Assembly (NCBI GenBank): GCA_963626555.1
Contig: CAVFXQ010000062.1
Coordinates: 1-5,901 of the forward strand
Reading direction: 5' to 3'
From: UBA1181 sp963626555
GTDB lineage: Bacteria > Bacteroidota > Bacteroidia > Bacteroidales > Paludibacteraceae
DNA length: 5,901 nt
Shown here: piece by piece, positions 1 to 5,463 of the stretch
Numbering within the stretch: the first letter of the stretch is position 1
How the letters are laid out: each line of letters begins with the position of its first letter
Program-made: the position numbers and the translations under genes
The notes under the pieces: model-generated
What the model was told of the DNA's origin: nothing
The model's input: only the letters and a program-made list of their open reading frames with translations
Database searches by the model: none

Positions 1-39
1 CATAATAGGAGACTCTTCTTTAGTTGAGAAATATCAATG

Positions 40-306
40 TTAAGCGTAGATCTTTTGACCGACATAAAGATCACCGGAAATTCCTTTTTCTGATTTGAGT
101 CCTTTCTTTTCGGAATTTCCATATCTGTCAATTTCTTCAAATGCTACAGTGTCAGTCTGCATCTTTCGTATTACAGCATAAAGCGCACCATCATTTCTGA
201 CGGTTTTTTGAATAGTACTGGAACTAACAAACTCAGCAATTGCTCCGATAGCATATCCCGCAAAGAAGCCATACAGTCCCCAAAACAATGCAGTCGTTAA
301 AATCAT
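40..306 (-). CDS. Small single-helix membrane protein, last gene seen in the AAA operon
   Basis: This 88-residue protein is not one I recognise. Residues 2-28 form one hydrophobic, glycine- and alanine-rich segment (ALFWGLYGFFAGYAIGAIA), which suggests a membrane anchor near the N-terminus without a clear signal-peptidase site. The rest is a polar domain of about 55 residues with a likely beta-strand (ALYAVIRKM, 41-49), a charged lysine-rich stretch (67-74) and the ending GDLYVGQKIYA. The start lies 26 bp after the stop of the preceding gene and has no Shine-Dalgarno sequence, as is usual in Bacteroidota. It is the fifth gene of the run that starts with the AAA ATPase, so it may tie that system to the inner membrane; this is inference from position and the hydrophobic segment. 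About 37 bp after the stop there is an ATG at 3-1 on the same strand, so the operon may continue past the window edge. Confidence 0.75.
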   Translation of the reverse strand: MILTTALFWGLYGFFAGYAIGAIAEFVSSSTIQKTVRNDGALYAVIRKMQTDTVAFEEIDRYGNSEKKGLKSEKGISGDLYVGQKIYA

Positions 307-332
307 ATTCTTCTGTTTTATTGTTAATAAAC

Positions 333-692
333 TTATTTTTTAAATCTGACAATCTGTTGTTTTGAATCAAACAACTTTACCAACTCTTCATTTACAGACT
401 CAGTGATTACAGCTACAATCTTACCAATTATACCACCTTTTTTGAAAGTAATAAGGTAAGTAGTACAAAATTCTTTTGCCTTGATTTCAAACTCAATTTT
501 CTCTTCCAAAATCTTTCTGAAGTCTCCATCTGCTTTCTCTAAATCGCCCAACGCAACAACCTCAATGAGTTTTTTGTCTTCGTCAAAGAATCTTTTTGCT
601 TGTGCTACTAAAGTGCTTTTTTCTAATTCTCCTTTAAAAGCTTCAACCTCAAATTTGATTTGAGCATCTTCTTTTTTAAATAAATCTAACAT
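333..692 (-). CDS. Charged small protein of unknown function in the AAA operon
   Basis: This 119-residue protein is not recognised. It is rich in Lys and Glu and appears to alternate helix and strand: a likely strand IKFEVEAF (12-19), a helix around 24-37, a strand KLIEVVALG (41-49), a charged helix 58-73, a strand TTYLITFKK (77-85), and a glycine turn followed by an amphipathic helix GIIGKIVAVITESVNEELVKLF (87-108). There is no signal peptide and no membrane segment of full length, so a cytoplasmic location is likely. The start lies 10 bp after the previous stop and 26 bp separate its own stop from the next start, which fits co-transcription. The C-terminus is basic (RFKK), as are the tails of the two upstream paralogs (RIR). 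No catalytic motif is visible. A structural or adaptor role beside the AAA ATPase is a guess from context. Confidence 0.8.
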   Translation of the reverse strand: MLDLFKKEDAQIKFEVEAFKGELEKSTLVAQAKRFFDEDKKLIEVVALGDLEKADGDFRKILEEKIEFEIKAKEFCTTYLITFKKGGIIGKIVAVITESVNEELVKLFDSKQQIVRFKK

Positions 693-702
693 AACTAATC
701 AA

Positions 703-780
703 TTATCTAATTCTTATTATACCATCTTTATCTTCAGAAATAGAGTCAAACTGATCTTCTGCTTGGTTATTTGCCTCCAA
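703..780 (-). repeat. Duplicated 3' segment of the paralog pair, copy 1
   Basis: This segment covers the stop codon and the last 25 codons of the 134-residue paralog. By eye it matches 1120-1197 at 74 of 78 bases. The adjacent upstream coding sequence diverges sharply, so the identity is local. Confidence 0.85.
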
Positions 781-1107
781 AAAATCTGCTGCGCCCATAT
801 GACCATCATAACATACCTTGACAGCTAATAATCCTTCAACATCATTTGGAGGTAAGTTGATAAGTTTCTTGCGACACAACTCCAACAATTCGCATCCGCC
901 TTCTTGTCTTTTGTCAATTACGATAACTTCGCGATATGTTTCAAGAGCTACTTTCACATATTCTCTCAGTTTAGACCACCACCCTTTGATTTCACCCCAA
1001 ATAACTCGGTTTACATAGATTTCAGGAAGAATATCTACAAAAGAGCCTTTGGGGGATATTCTATTTTTTCTTTGGAAAATTTTCTTCACCCTCTCAGAAA
1101 TATTCAT
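703..1107 (-). CDS. Small AAA-operon protein, paralog B of a tandem pair
   Basis: This 134-residue protein is clearly homologous to the 122-residue product of the gene before it. Three blocks are shared: WGEIKGWWSKLREYVK (37-52), then REVIVIDKRQEGGCELLEL (59-77), and the C-terminal tail from NQAEDQFDS (114) to the end, which is identical in both. The N-terminal 35 residues and the middle (78-112) differ strongly. The tryptophan-rich block looks like an amphipathic helix that could lie on a membrane or bind a partner; the next block looks like a beta-strand with a conserved Gly-Gly-Cys. There is no signal peptide. It starts 12 bp after its paralog's stop and ends 10 bp before the next start, within the AAA operon. 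I do not recognise the family. Substrate, adaptor or effector of the AAA ATPase are all possible. Confidence 0.8.
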   Translation of the reverse strand: MNISERVKKIFQRKNRISPKGSFVDILPEIYVNRVIWGEIKGWWSKLREYVKVALETYREVIVIDKRQEGGCELLELCRKKLINLPPNDVEGLLAVKVCYDGHMGAADFLEANNQAEDQFDSISEDKDGIIRIR

Positions 1108-1119
1108 TGCAGTATGGCG

Positions 1120-1197
1120 TTATCTAATTCTTATTATACCATCTTTATCTTCAGAGATAGAGTCAAATTGATCTTCTGCTTGGTTCATTGCCTCCAA
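1120..1197 (-). repeat. Duplicated 3' segment of the paralog pair, copy 2
   Basis: This is the partner of 703-780 at an offset of 417 bp, with 4 mismatches in 78 bases by eye. A second well-conserved block lies in the middle of both genes (about 879-935 and 1299-1355) at an offset of 420 bp. Confidence 0.85.
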
Positions 1198-1488
1198 ATT
1201 TTCTACCCTGCCTACAGAACCGTCATGGTTGATTTTTACGGCCACCATTCCATCAATGTCGTCAACAGATACAATGTCTGGCTGTTTTTCCTCAATCAAC
1301 TCCAGTAATTCGCATCCGCCTTCTTGTCTTTTGTCGATTACAATAACTTCGCGAAACCTCTCAAGTGCCTCTTTTACATAGCTCCTTAGTTTCGACCACC
1401 AACCACGGATTATTCCCCAAAAGATTTTAAAAAGTCGTTTCAGAAAGCTAAGACATCTGGATACGGCTTCTGCTAACAAATCCCACAT
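1120..1488 (-). CDS. Small AAA-operon protein, paralog A of a tandem pair
   Basis: This 122-residue protein is paralogous to the next gene (703-1107). Residues 1-45 are an amphipathic, aromatic-rich helical region (MWDLLAEAV, then LFKIFWGIIRGWWSKLR at 19-35), basic on one face and hydrophobic on the other, which could bind a membrane surface. Next come REVIVIDKRQEGGCELLEL (46-64), an acidic middle (DIVSVDDIDG, 71-80), a strand-like MVAVKINHDG (81-90), and a tail from NQAEDQFDS to IIRIR that is identical in the paralog. The start is 12 bp after the AAA ATPase stop and the stop is 12 bp before the paralog's start, so the genes are almost certainly one operon. No Shine-Dalgarno sequence is present. 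I do not recognise the family. A shared tail with variable N-terminal parts would suit proteins handled by the same AAA motor; that is inference. Confidence 0.8.
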   Translation of the reverse strand: MWDLLAEAVSRCLSFLKRLFKIFWGIIRGWWSKLRSYVKEALERFREVIVIDKRQEGGCELLELIEEKQPDIVSVDDIDGMVAVKINHDGSVGRVENLEAMNQAEDQFDSISEDKDGIIRIR

Positions 1489-1500
1489 AAAAACTTATTT

Positions 1501-3042
1501 TTAATTAATACTATTGATTTTGTTTTTTACTTCTTCAACTTCTTTGACTTTTGCCAGATAGTTCTTTGTTTCTTGCTTGATTTCGTCACTAAGATTCAAG
1601 ATTGTTGCGACCTTGTCTATCAACTCGAAATTCTCTTCTTTCTGCTCTGTTTCTGCCATGAATGAGGTTAAGTAGAGAATTGCTTTCTTCTTCAACGACA
1701 AATCTTTGATACTATGAACAATCTCCTCCAACTCGTCTAAATCAGACAACTTGTCGATATTCAACTTATTTCGTGTCAGAATCTTAGAGTAATGTTTCAA
1801 CCGTTCTGTTTCTTTCTCCGTTTCCGGACCATCAACCCATGCGGCGTAGGTCAACAATGTGTGGATACAACCATTGGCGGTGTAGATGTCCATTGGGTTG
1901 CTACCATCACCTTTGTCTTTGCCCATACCTTTACTGAAACCTTCCTTGTTCTCGGCGTAAGTTTTGAAACCCTCAACAAATGCTTCTTTCTTGAATGGGT
2001 ATTCGCCTTTCTGCGCACCAACAGAAAGGATCGCTTTTACTGCATTTCGGATATCACGACCAGCAAACTTATCCGTTGCTTTCGCCATATCCATATAATC
2101 TTCGTCTGTAAATTGCTGAGCCAAAGGAACTTCCGCAGGAATCATACCTTTTATCATTCTTGCACGACACTTCTCATCAGGCAATTTGAATTCTACCGAG
2201 TATGATATACGAGTTTTGAACGCTTCGTCTGTGTTCTCCGTAAGGTTCGTAGCAAAAATCACAACACCATTGAAATCCTCAAGGTGCTTCATCATCTCAT
2301 TGGTCATACTGTTGTAGTGCATTGAAGCTGAACTGCTATTGTCTGACGTACGTTTACGCAAAAACGAGTCCGCCTCGTCAAAAAATAACAACGCATTGTT
2401 AGCTTCCGCTTGTTCAAAGACCGCACGGAGGTTCTTCGGACCTACTCCTACATACTCCGACTGAATATCAGCGTAGGATGCAATCAAGATTTTCTTACCT
2501 AAATACTGTGCGATAGCATGTGCGCACATAGTCTTTCCCGTACCTGGCGCACCCCAAAAACAGATATTCGTTTTTGAAGATGGCTCAATCTTTCGGAAAT
2601 TCCATTGATTATAGACCAAATCGAAATTCTGAATGGTCGCAATCGCATCGTCAATGTTTTTACGAGTATCTTCCGAGAGTACGACATTCTCCAATTTGTA
2701 CTTTGGCTCGACTGCCACAAACATCGTCTTAGGGTCTTTCTCGTCTCTCCCTTTCGTTTCTTCCTTGGCAGGTTGTTTTTTCTTATCAATATAGACTCTT
2801 ATATCAACTCCTTTTTCAAGATCTTGACTGTCATATTTCTCTTTGACAAAATCTTTGAGGACTTTTTCAAGGTCATAACTCCTTGACACTCCCATCGAGG
2901 CATCACTTTTCACCACAATACCCGAATGAGCGTTGTTTACATCCACGGCAATCTTTGCCGTAAGATGAGCGAACTTCTCTTCACATAGAAGCTCGTTAAG
3001 TTTAGTGTTGAGGTTTTCTTCAATTTGTTTTACTGTAATCAT
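1501..3042 (-). CDS. Classical AAA ATPase with a C-terminal TerB-like domain
   Basis: This 513-residue protein is an ATP-driven remodelling or unfolding motor. Residues 1-85 are an N-terminal alpha/beta domain I do not recognise, followed by a charged linker (86-105). The AAA module spans about 115-360: Walker A GAPGTGKT (164-171), a pore-loop motif SEYVGVG (195-201, aromatic Y197), Walker B LLFFDEAD (218-225), sensor 1 ATN (N266), a likely arginine finger R278 in DEAFKTRI, and a small-domain FAGRDIRNA (326-334). This pattern is that of the classical AAA clade (FtsH, spastin and Cdc48 relatives). Residues 391-500 are all-helical and resemble TerB: LLTYAAWVDGPETEKE near the start and ENFELIDKVATILNLSDE near the end, although the second DG motif reads AETEQ. 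The start chosen is ATG at 3042: AGGA precedes it, while the 28-codon extension to 3126 only translates the RNA element upstream. It is first in a five-gene run. Its substrate is unknown; the small downstream proteins are candidates. Confidence 0.92.
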   Translation of the reverse strand: MITVKQIEENLNTKLNELLCEEKFAHLTAKIAVDVNNAHSGIVVKSDASMGVSRSYDLEKVLKDFVKEKYDSQDLEKGVDIRVYIDKKKQPAKEETKGRDEKDPKTMFVAVEPKYKLENVVLSEDTRKNIDDAIATIQNFDLVYNQWNFRKIEPSSKTNICFWGAPGTGKTMCAHAIAQYLGKKILIASYADIQSEYVGVGPKNLRAVFEQAEANNALLFFDEADSFLRKRTSDNSSSASMHYNSMTNEMMKHLEDFNGVVIFATNLTENTDEAFKTRISYSVEFKLPDEKCRARMIKGMIPAEVPLAQQFTDEDYMDMAKATDKFAGRDIRNAVKAILSVGAQKGEYPFKKEAFVEGFKTYAENKEGFSKGMGKDKGDGSNPMDIYTANGCIHTLLTYAAWVDGPETEKETERLKHYSKILTRNKLNIDKLSDLDELEEIVHSIKDLSLKKKAILYLTSFMAETEQKEENFELIDKVATILNLSDEIKQETKNYLAKVKEVEEVKNKINSIN

Positions 3043-3073
3043 ACATCCTAATTTAAACATTACATTAGGACAT
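3043..3073 (-). promoter_or_regulatory. Hairpin abutting the AAA ATPase start codon
   Basis: On the minus strand, ATGTCCTAA (3073-3065) and TTAGGATGT (3051-3043) can pair over nine positions, two of them G-U, around a 13-nt A+T-rich loop. The 3' arm ends directly at the ATG at 3042 and contains the only Shine-Dalgarno-like sequence (AGGA), so folding would hide the ribosome entry site. At DNA level the six-base core TCCTAA/TTAGGA could also be an operator. The pairing is visible in the sequence; its role is inference. Confidence 0.4.
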
Positions 3074-3109
3074 AAAAAAAGCGTGGTCTGAACTGCCGTC
3101 CATTCCACG
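3074..3109 (-). terminator. Intrinsic terminator at the 3' end of the candidate RNA
   Basis: Reading the minus strand, CGTGG (3109-3105) pairs with CCACG (3086-3082). Inside this, GGAC and GTTC form four more pairs, one of them G-U, closed by a GGCA tetraloop. Seven T residues (3080-3074) follow one base after the outer stem. This is the layout of a Rho-independent terminator for transcripts running toward the AAA gene, only about 30 nt before its start codon. It may end an independent small RNA or work as an attenuator. Confidence 0.6.
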
Positions 3110-3337
3110 TATCGAGGCTCTTGCATTGCCTATTGTCGTTGAACAGACAACGTTAGAGTCCACGCATTATGATTAACAATACCCGCGCAGGACCTATACA
3201 CAAAACCTCGCACTACACTAAACAAGCACGAACCTTTGTCAAGGCACTCCACGGATACTCCTCAACCAACAGAGGGGACATCTACCGTTGCTATATTCAA
3301 GATGACAATTATTTTGAATTTGCAAGATTCGATACGT
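3074..3337 (-). ncRNA. Candidate structured RNA with paired ends and a central bubble
   Basis: The ends are complementary. ACGTATCGA-A-TCTTGCA (3337-3321 on the minus strand) pairs with TGCAAGA-GCC-TCGATACGT (3125-3107), giving 9 and 7 pairs around a 1-by-3 loop. Further in, nested and in order, are ATTGTC with GACAAT (3309-3304 with 3137-3132), then a 13-by-10 nt bubble, then CAACG with CGTTG (3290-3286 with 3152-3148), AGA with TCT, and TCC with GGA. The roughly 110-nt apical part holds small hairpins, including CCTT-GACA-AAGG (3244-3233). An intrinsic terminator on the same strand gives the orientation. The long rod with a bubble resembles 6S RNA in outline only; no established RNA family is recognised with certainty, and the 5' end is not fixed. 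Open reading frames on both strands here (including 3169-3456 on the plus strand) look like by-products. An attenuating leader of the AAA operon is the main alternative. Confidence 0.55.
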
Positions 3338-3509
3338 TCTTGAACACAGCGTTAGTAAACGCCTTAAATATGTCTGTTTCTTGTATCGTTTTTTCAGAAA
3401 CACAGAAACATAGCAAATGTATAAAAAAATTTCTTAACAGGACGGTCTCTTTCTGACAAATATTTTCACCTTCCATTTCTTGACTTAGGCGAATGTCAAA
3501 AAAGTCTAC
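3338..3509. other. Non-coding stretch upstream of the candidate RNA
   Basis: I see no convincing gene here. A short perfect hairpin, GCGTT-AGTA-AACGC (3349-3362), lies just upstream of the RNA's 5' arm without a T tract on either strand. The promoter of the RNA and/or of the AAA operon would be expected here. The open reading frame on the minus strand from 3557 to 3309 starts across a terminator and runs into the RNA arm, so I treat it as spurious. Confidence 0.4.
3414..3421 (-). promoter_or_regulatory. Possible -7 element (TACATTTG) upstream of the RNA
   Basis: TACATTTG on the minus strand matches the Bacteroidetes -7 consensus TAnnTTTG at every fixed position. The expected -33 TTTG is absent at the usual 19-21 nt; the nearest TTTG (3460-3457) is 35 nt away. 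If used, transcription would start near 3407, about 70 nt before the first arm of the rod. It is a weak candidate. Confidence 0.2.
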
Positions 3510-3536
3510 AAAAAAAACGACGAGCAACTCTTCGCC
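3510..3536 (-). terminator. Intrinsic terminator after the fprA-side genes
   Basis: On the minus strand, CGA-A-GAG (3534-3528) pairs with CTC-G-TCG (3524-3518), six pairs with one mismatch around a TTG loop, followed directly by eight T residues (3517-3510). It lies about 34 bp after the stop codon of the 157-residue gene and probably ends that transcript, separating it from the RNA and the AAA operon downstream. Confidence 0.55.
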
Positions 3537-3569
3537 ACCCATCGCTTCATTTTTCATTTAAATTATTCG

Positions 3570-4043
3570 CTACAAACTCACTCCTTCTCTGCTCTCCTCA
3601 ACCGCTTTTTGTTCGTCTTCTTGAGGCAGACTCTCATGCTGATTATACGGAAGGTCGTTGATAGGCTGACCCGCAGCATCTCGCACGACGAAACTGTCGA
3701 CTACAAAGTTGCTGTTGCCTCGCCATGGGAGGGCATGCTTGTACTCCTTGTAGAATAGGTCAATCTGACGACCACCCATCGTCATCATCTGCTGGGCTGC
3801 CACTTCATCTTCAATTGAGAATATAAACTCGTTAGACTGAATTGATCCAGCCATCTGCGAACTTTTGAATCCACTCTGGATCATCTTTCCTTCATAGGTC
3901 TTGAAGATATAGCCTTTCTTCACCACATAGTTGAGCTCACCGCTCTTAACACCTTCTCCGAAGACAAAGTAATAGCGATAATAGACCACTCCTGCAATAA
4001 TTAAAATAACGAGAAGTGGCAACGTGAAAAATATTTTCTTCAT
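3570..4043 (-). CDS. Membrane-anchored conserved Bacteroidales protein of unknown function
   Basis: This 157-residue protein begins MKKIFF and has one hydrophobic helix (residues 5-21, TLPLLVILIIAGVVYY) after a short basic stretch, so it is probably an inner-membrane protein with its C-terminal part outside the cytoplasm. The soluble part carries GEGVKSGELNYVVKKGYIFKTYEGKM (29-54), a strand-rich middle (NEFIFSIEDE, 71-80), and YKEYKHALPWRGNSNFVVDSF (98-118), then an acidic tail (about 137-153) that looks disordered. I recall this pattern from conserved Bacteroidales proteins, some of which carry the label '6-phosphogluconate dehydrogenase'. That label cannot be right: there is no Rossmann fold or dehydrogenase motif, and the length is about a third of the enzyme's. 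It follows fprA by 75 bp and is followed by a terminator, so co-transcription with fprA is likely. No Shine-Dalgarno sequence is seen. Confidence 0.85.
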   Translation of the reverse strand: MKKIFFTLPLLVILIIAGVVYYRYYFVFGEGVKSGELNYVVKKGYIFKTYEGKMIQSGFKSSQMAGSIQSNEFIFSIEDEVAAQQMMTMGGRQIDLFYKEYKHALPWRGNSNFVVDSFVVRDAAGQPINDLPYNQHESLPQEDEQKAVEESREGVSL

Positions 4044-4118
4044 TTACTTTTTCTTTTATTATTATCTGACAAGCCTCAAAAGTCTATCTTTCTACCTCTC
4101 AAATTCTTCTTGTCAAAC

Positions 4119-5273
4119 TCATTTTTTCAGAATTGCATCTGCTAATCCTTCCAACGCTGGGATGTCGCTATCTTTCATCGCACTCCTAATTGTAACAGTC
4201 GGATCAACAATCTCAAGGTCTTTCATTTTCTCCAACTGTTCCTTCATCGTTCTTGCAGCAGTTGGCGCCCACGTACCATTCTCAATGACACCGATACGTC
4301 GGTTACGAAATCCTTTGATTGAGAGTTTGTGGAGGAAATAGAACATTGGAGGGAAAACACTCGCATCGTATGATGAAGCAGCAAGCACCGTTGCCCCCAT
4401 ACGGAAAGCATCTTCGATAGCCTCTGCCATATCATCGCGACATAAATCGGTGATTGCCACTTTCTTAGCACCCTTCGCCTTAAGAATCTCAGCAAATTTC
4501 TCCGCTACTTTCTTAGTGTTTCCGTGAATAGAAGCGTATGCCACCAATACACCCTCGGGCGTTTCAACCTCATAATTACTCCAAATAGTATAAAGTCGAA
4601 GAGCTTCCGCCAATTTTTCCCCCTCCAAAATCGGACCATGAAGAGGGCAAATCTTTTCTATGTCCAAAGTAGAGGCTTTTTTCAAAAGAGCAGCCACCTG
4701 CGCACCATATTTACCGCAAATATTGAAATAGTAACGTCGAGCCTCACACGCCCAATCATCAGAATCTGCGTCGTAAACGCCGAACTTGCCAAATCCATCA
4801 GCAGAGAAAAGCGTTTTCTCGCTTTCCAAATAGGTTACAATGACCTCTGGCCAGTGAACCATTGGTGCGCCTACAAACCTAAGCGTATTACCTCCAATAT
4901 TAAGAGTGTCACCCTCTGCGACGACCTGCGTCTTAAATGTTTTCCCTGGATTGAACTGACCCAAGAACTGAACGGCCTTGGCGCTGGCAACGATGGTGAT
5001 GTCGGGGAAAAGAGCCGCCAGTGCTTCAATAGACCCACTATGATCTGGCTCCATGTGCTGCACAATCAGATACTTAGGCGTTCTTCCATTGAGCGCATCT
5101 TTCACCCTAAGTAACCACTCCTCTGTTTTGCGAGGATCTACGGTATCTACAATTGTGACATCCTTATCTTCAATAAGGTACGAATTATAGCACATACCCT
5201 CAGGCACGACATACTGACTCTCGAAAAGGTCAATATCCCGATCATCAACACCAATGTATTTTACAATAGACAT
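4119..5273 (-). CDS. fprA: FprA-type flavodiiron protein (A-type flavoprotein)
   Basis: This 384-residue protein is a complete class A flavodiiron protein, a cytoplasmic enzyme that reduces O2 to water and/or nitric oxide to N2O and so protects anaerobes. Residues 1-235 are the metallo-beta-lactamase-like diiron domain. All expected iron ligands are present: the HMEPDH motif (H73, E75, D77, H78), H140 in MVHWPE, D159 in SADGFG, and H212 in PLHGP. Residues 240-384 are a flavodoxin domain binding FMN, with the phosphate loop YASIHGNTKK (246-255) and the later ENGTWAPTAARTM (331-343). No rubredoxin or flavin-reductase domain is fused, so electrons must come from a separate donor, commonly rubredoxin. 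Length is normal for the family. Its promoter is probably at 5344-5313, giving a leader of about 30 nt. Whether it prefers O2 or NO cannot be read from the sequence. Confidence 0.97.
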   Translation of the reverse strand: MSIVKYIGVDDRDIDLFESQYVVPEGMCYNSYLIEDKDVTIVDTVDPRKTEEWLLRVKDALNGRTPKYLIVQHMEPDHSGSIEALAALFPDITIVASAKAVQFLGQFNPGKTFKTQVVAEGDTLNIGGNTLRFVGAPMVHWPEVIVTYLESEKTLFSADGFGKFGVYDADSDDWACEARRYYFNICGKYGAQVAALLKKASTLDIEKICPLHGPILEGEKLAEALRLYTIWSNYEVETPEGVLVAYASIHGNTKKVAEKFAEILKAKGAKKVAITDLCRDDMAEAIEDAFRMGATVLAASSYDASVFPPMFYFLHKLSIKGFRNRRIGVIENGTWAPTAARTMKEQLEKMKDLEIVDPTVTIRSAMKDSDIPALEGLADAILKK

Positions 5274-5312
5274 AATCTGCGTTTTTAGTTACTAAATTTA
5301 TTCTCCAAAATG

Positions 5313-5344
5313 CGAATTTATAGATTTTCGAGGAAGAATGCAAA
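5313..5344 (-). promoter_or_regulatory. Candidate Bacteroidetes-type promoter of fprA
   Basis: On the minus strand there is TTTG (5344-5341), a 20-nt spacer, then TAAATTCG (5320-5313). The Bacteroidetes consensus is TTTG, 19-21 nt, TAnnTTTG, so the -33 element is exact and the -7 element has one mismatch. Transcription would begin about 30 nt before the fprA ATG. The rest of 5274-5463 is A+T-rich and shows only a weak 7-bp inverted repeat (AACTTAT at 5395-5401, ATAAGTT at 5417-5423), possibly an operator. Confidence 0.5.
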
Positions 5345-5463
5345 AGGAAGATGAGAGAGGTCTTTTATTTCATCAGTTATCGCTGAGAAACTTGAACTTA
5401 TATTTTCAATAAAAAAATAAGTTATTTTATCATTTACAGATGCCACCCTTCGTCTAATTTTCC

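Noticed and set aside
904..1308. Plus-strand reading frame of 134 codons
   Set aside because: It is antisense to both paralogs and low in complexity; the minus-strand genes are supported by their mutual homology.
703..1488. Toxin-antitoxin pair
   Set aside because: The two small proteins are paralogs of each other, not a toxin with an unrelated antitoxin, and neither shows a known toxin fold or DNA-binding motif.
3043..3126. 28-codon N-terminal extension of the AAA ATPase (ATG at 3126 or 3060)
   Set aside because: The extension only translates the terminator region. ATG at 3042 follows AGGA and begins a natural sequence, MITVKQIEEN.
3107..3337. MITE or insertion-sequence remnant bounded by inverted repeats
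   Set aside because: The arms are imperfect and matched by further nested helices, no target-site duplication is visible beside them, and a terminator adjoins one arm. RNA structure explains this better, though a mobile RNA-like element is not excluded.
3169..3456. Plus-strand reading frame of 95 codons beginning MINNTRAGP
   Set aside because: It lies almost wholly over the candidate RNA, its direction is opposite to all accepted genes, and it has no recognisable domain. The interval is better explained by paired RNA arms.
3309..3557. Minus-strand reading frame of 82 codons beginning MKNEAMGG
   Set aside because: Its first codons cross the terminator hairpin and T tract at 3536-3510, its end covers an arm of the RNA rod, and the translation is low-complexity (VVFFVDFF, NFFIHLLCFC).
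4524..5114. Plus-strand reading frame of 196 codons
   Set aside because: It is wholly antisense to fprA, whose motifs are complete, and its translation shows no domain.
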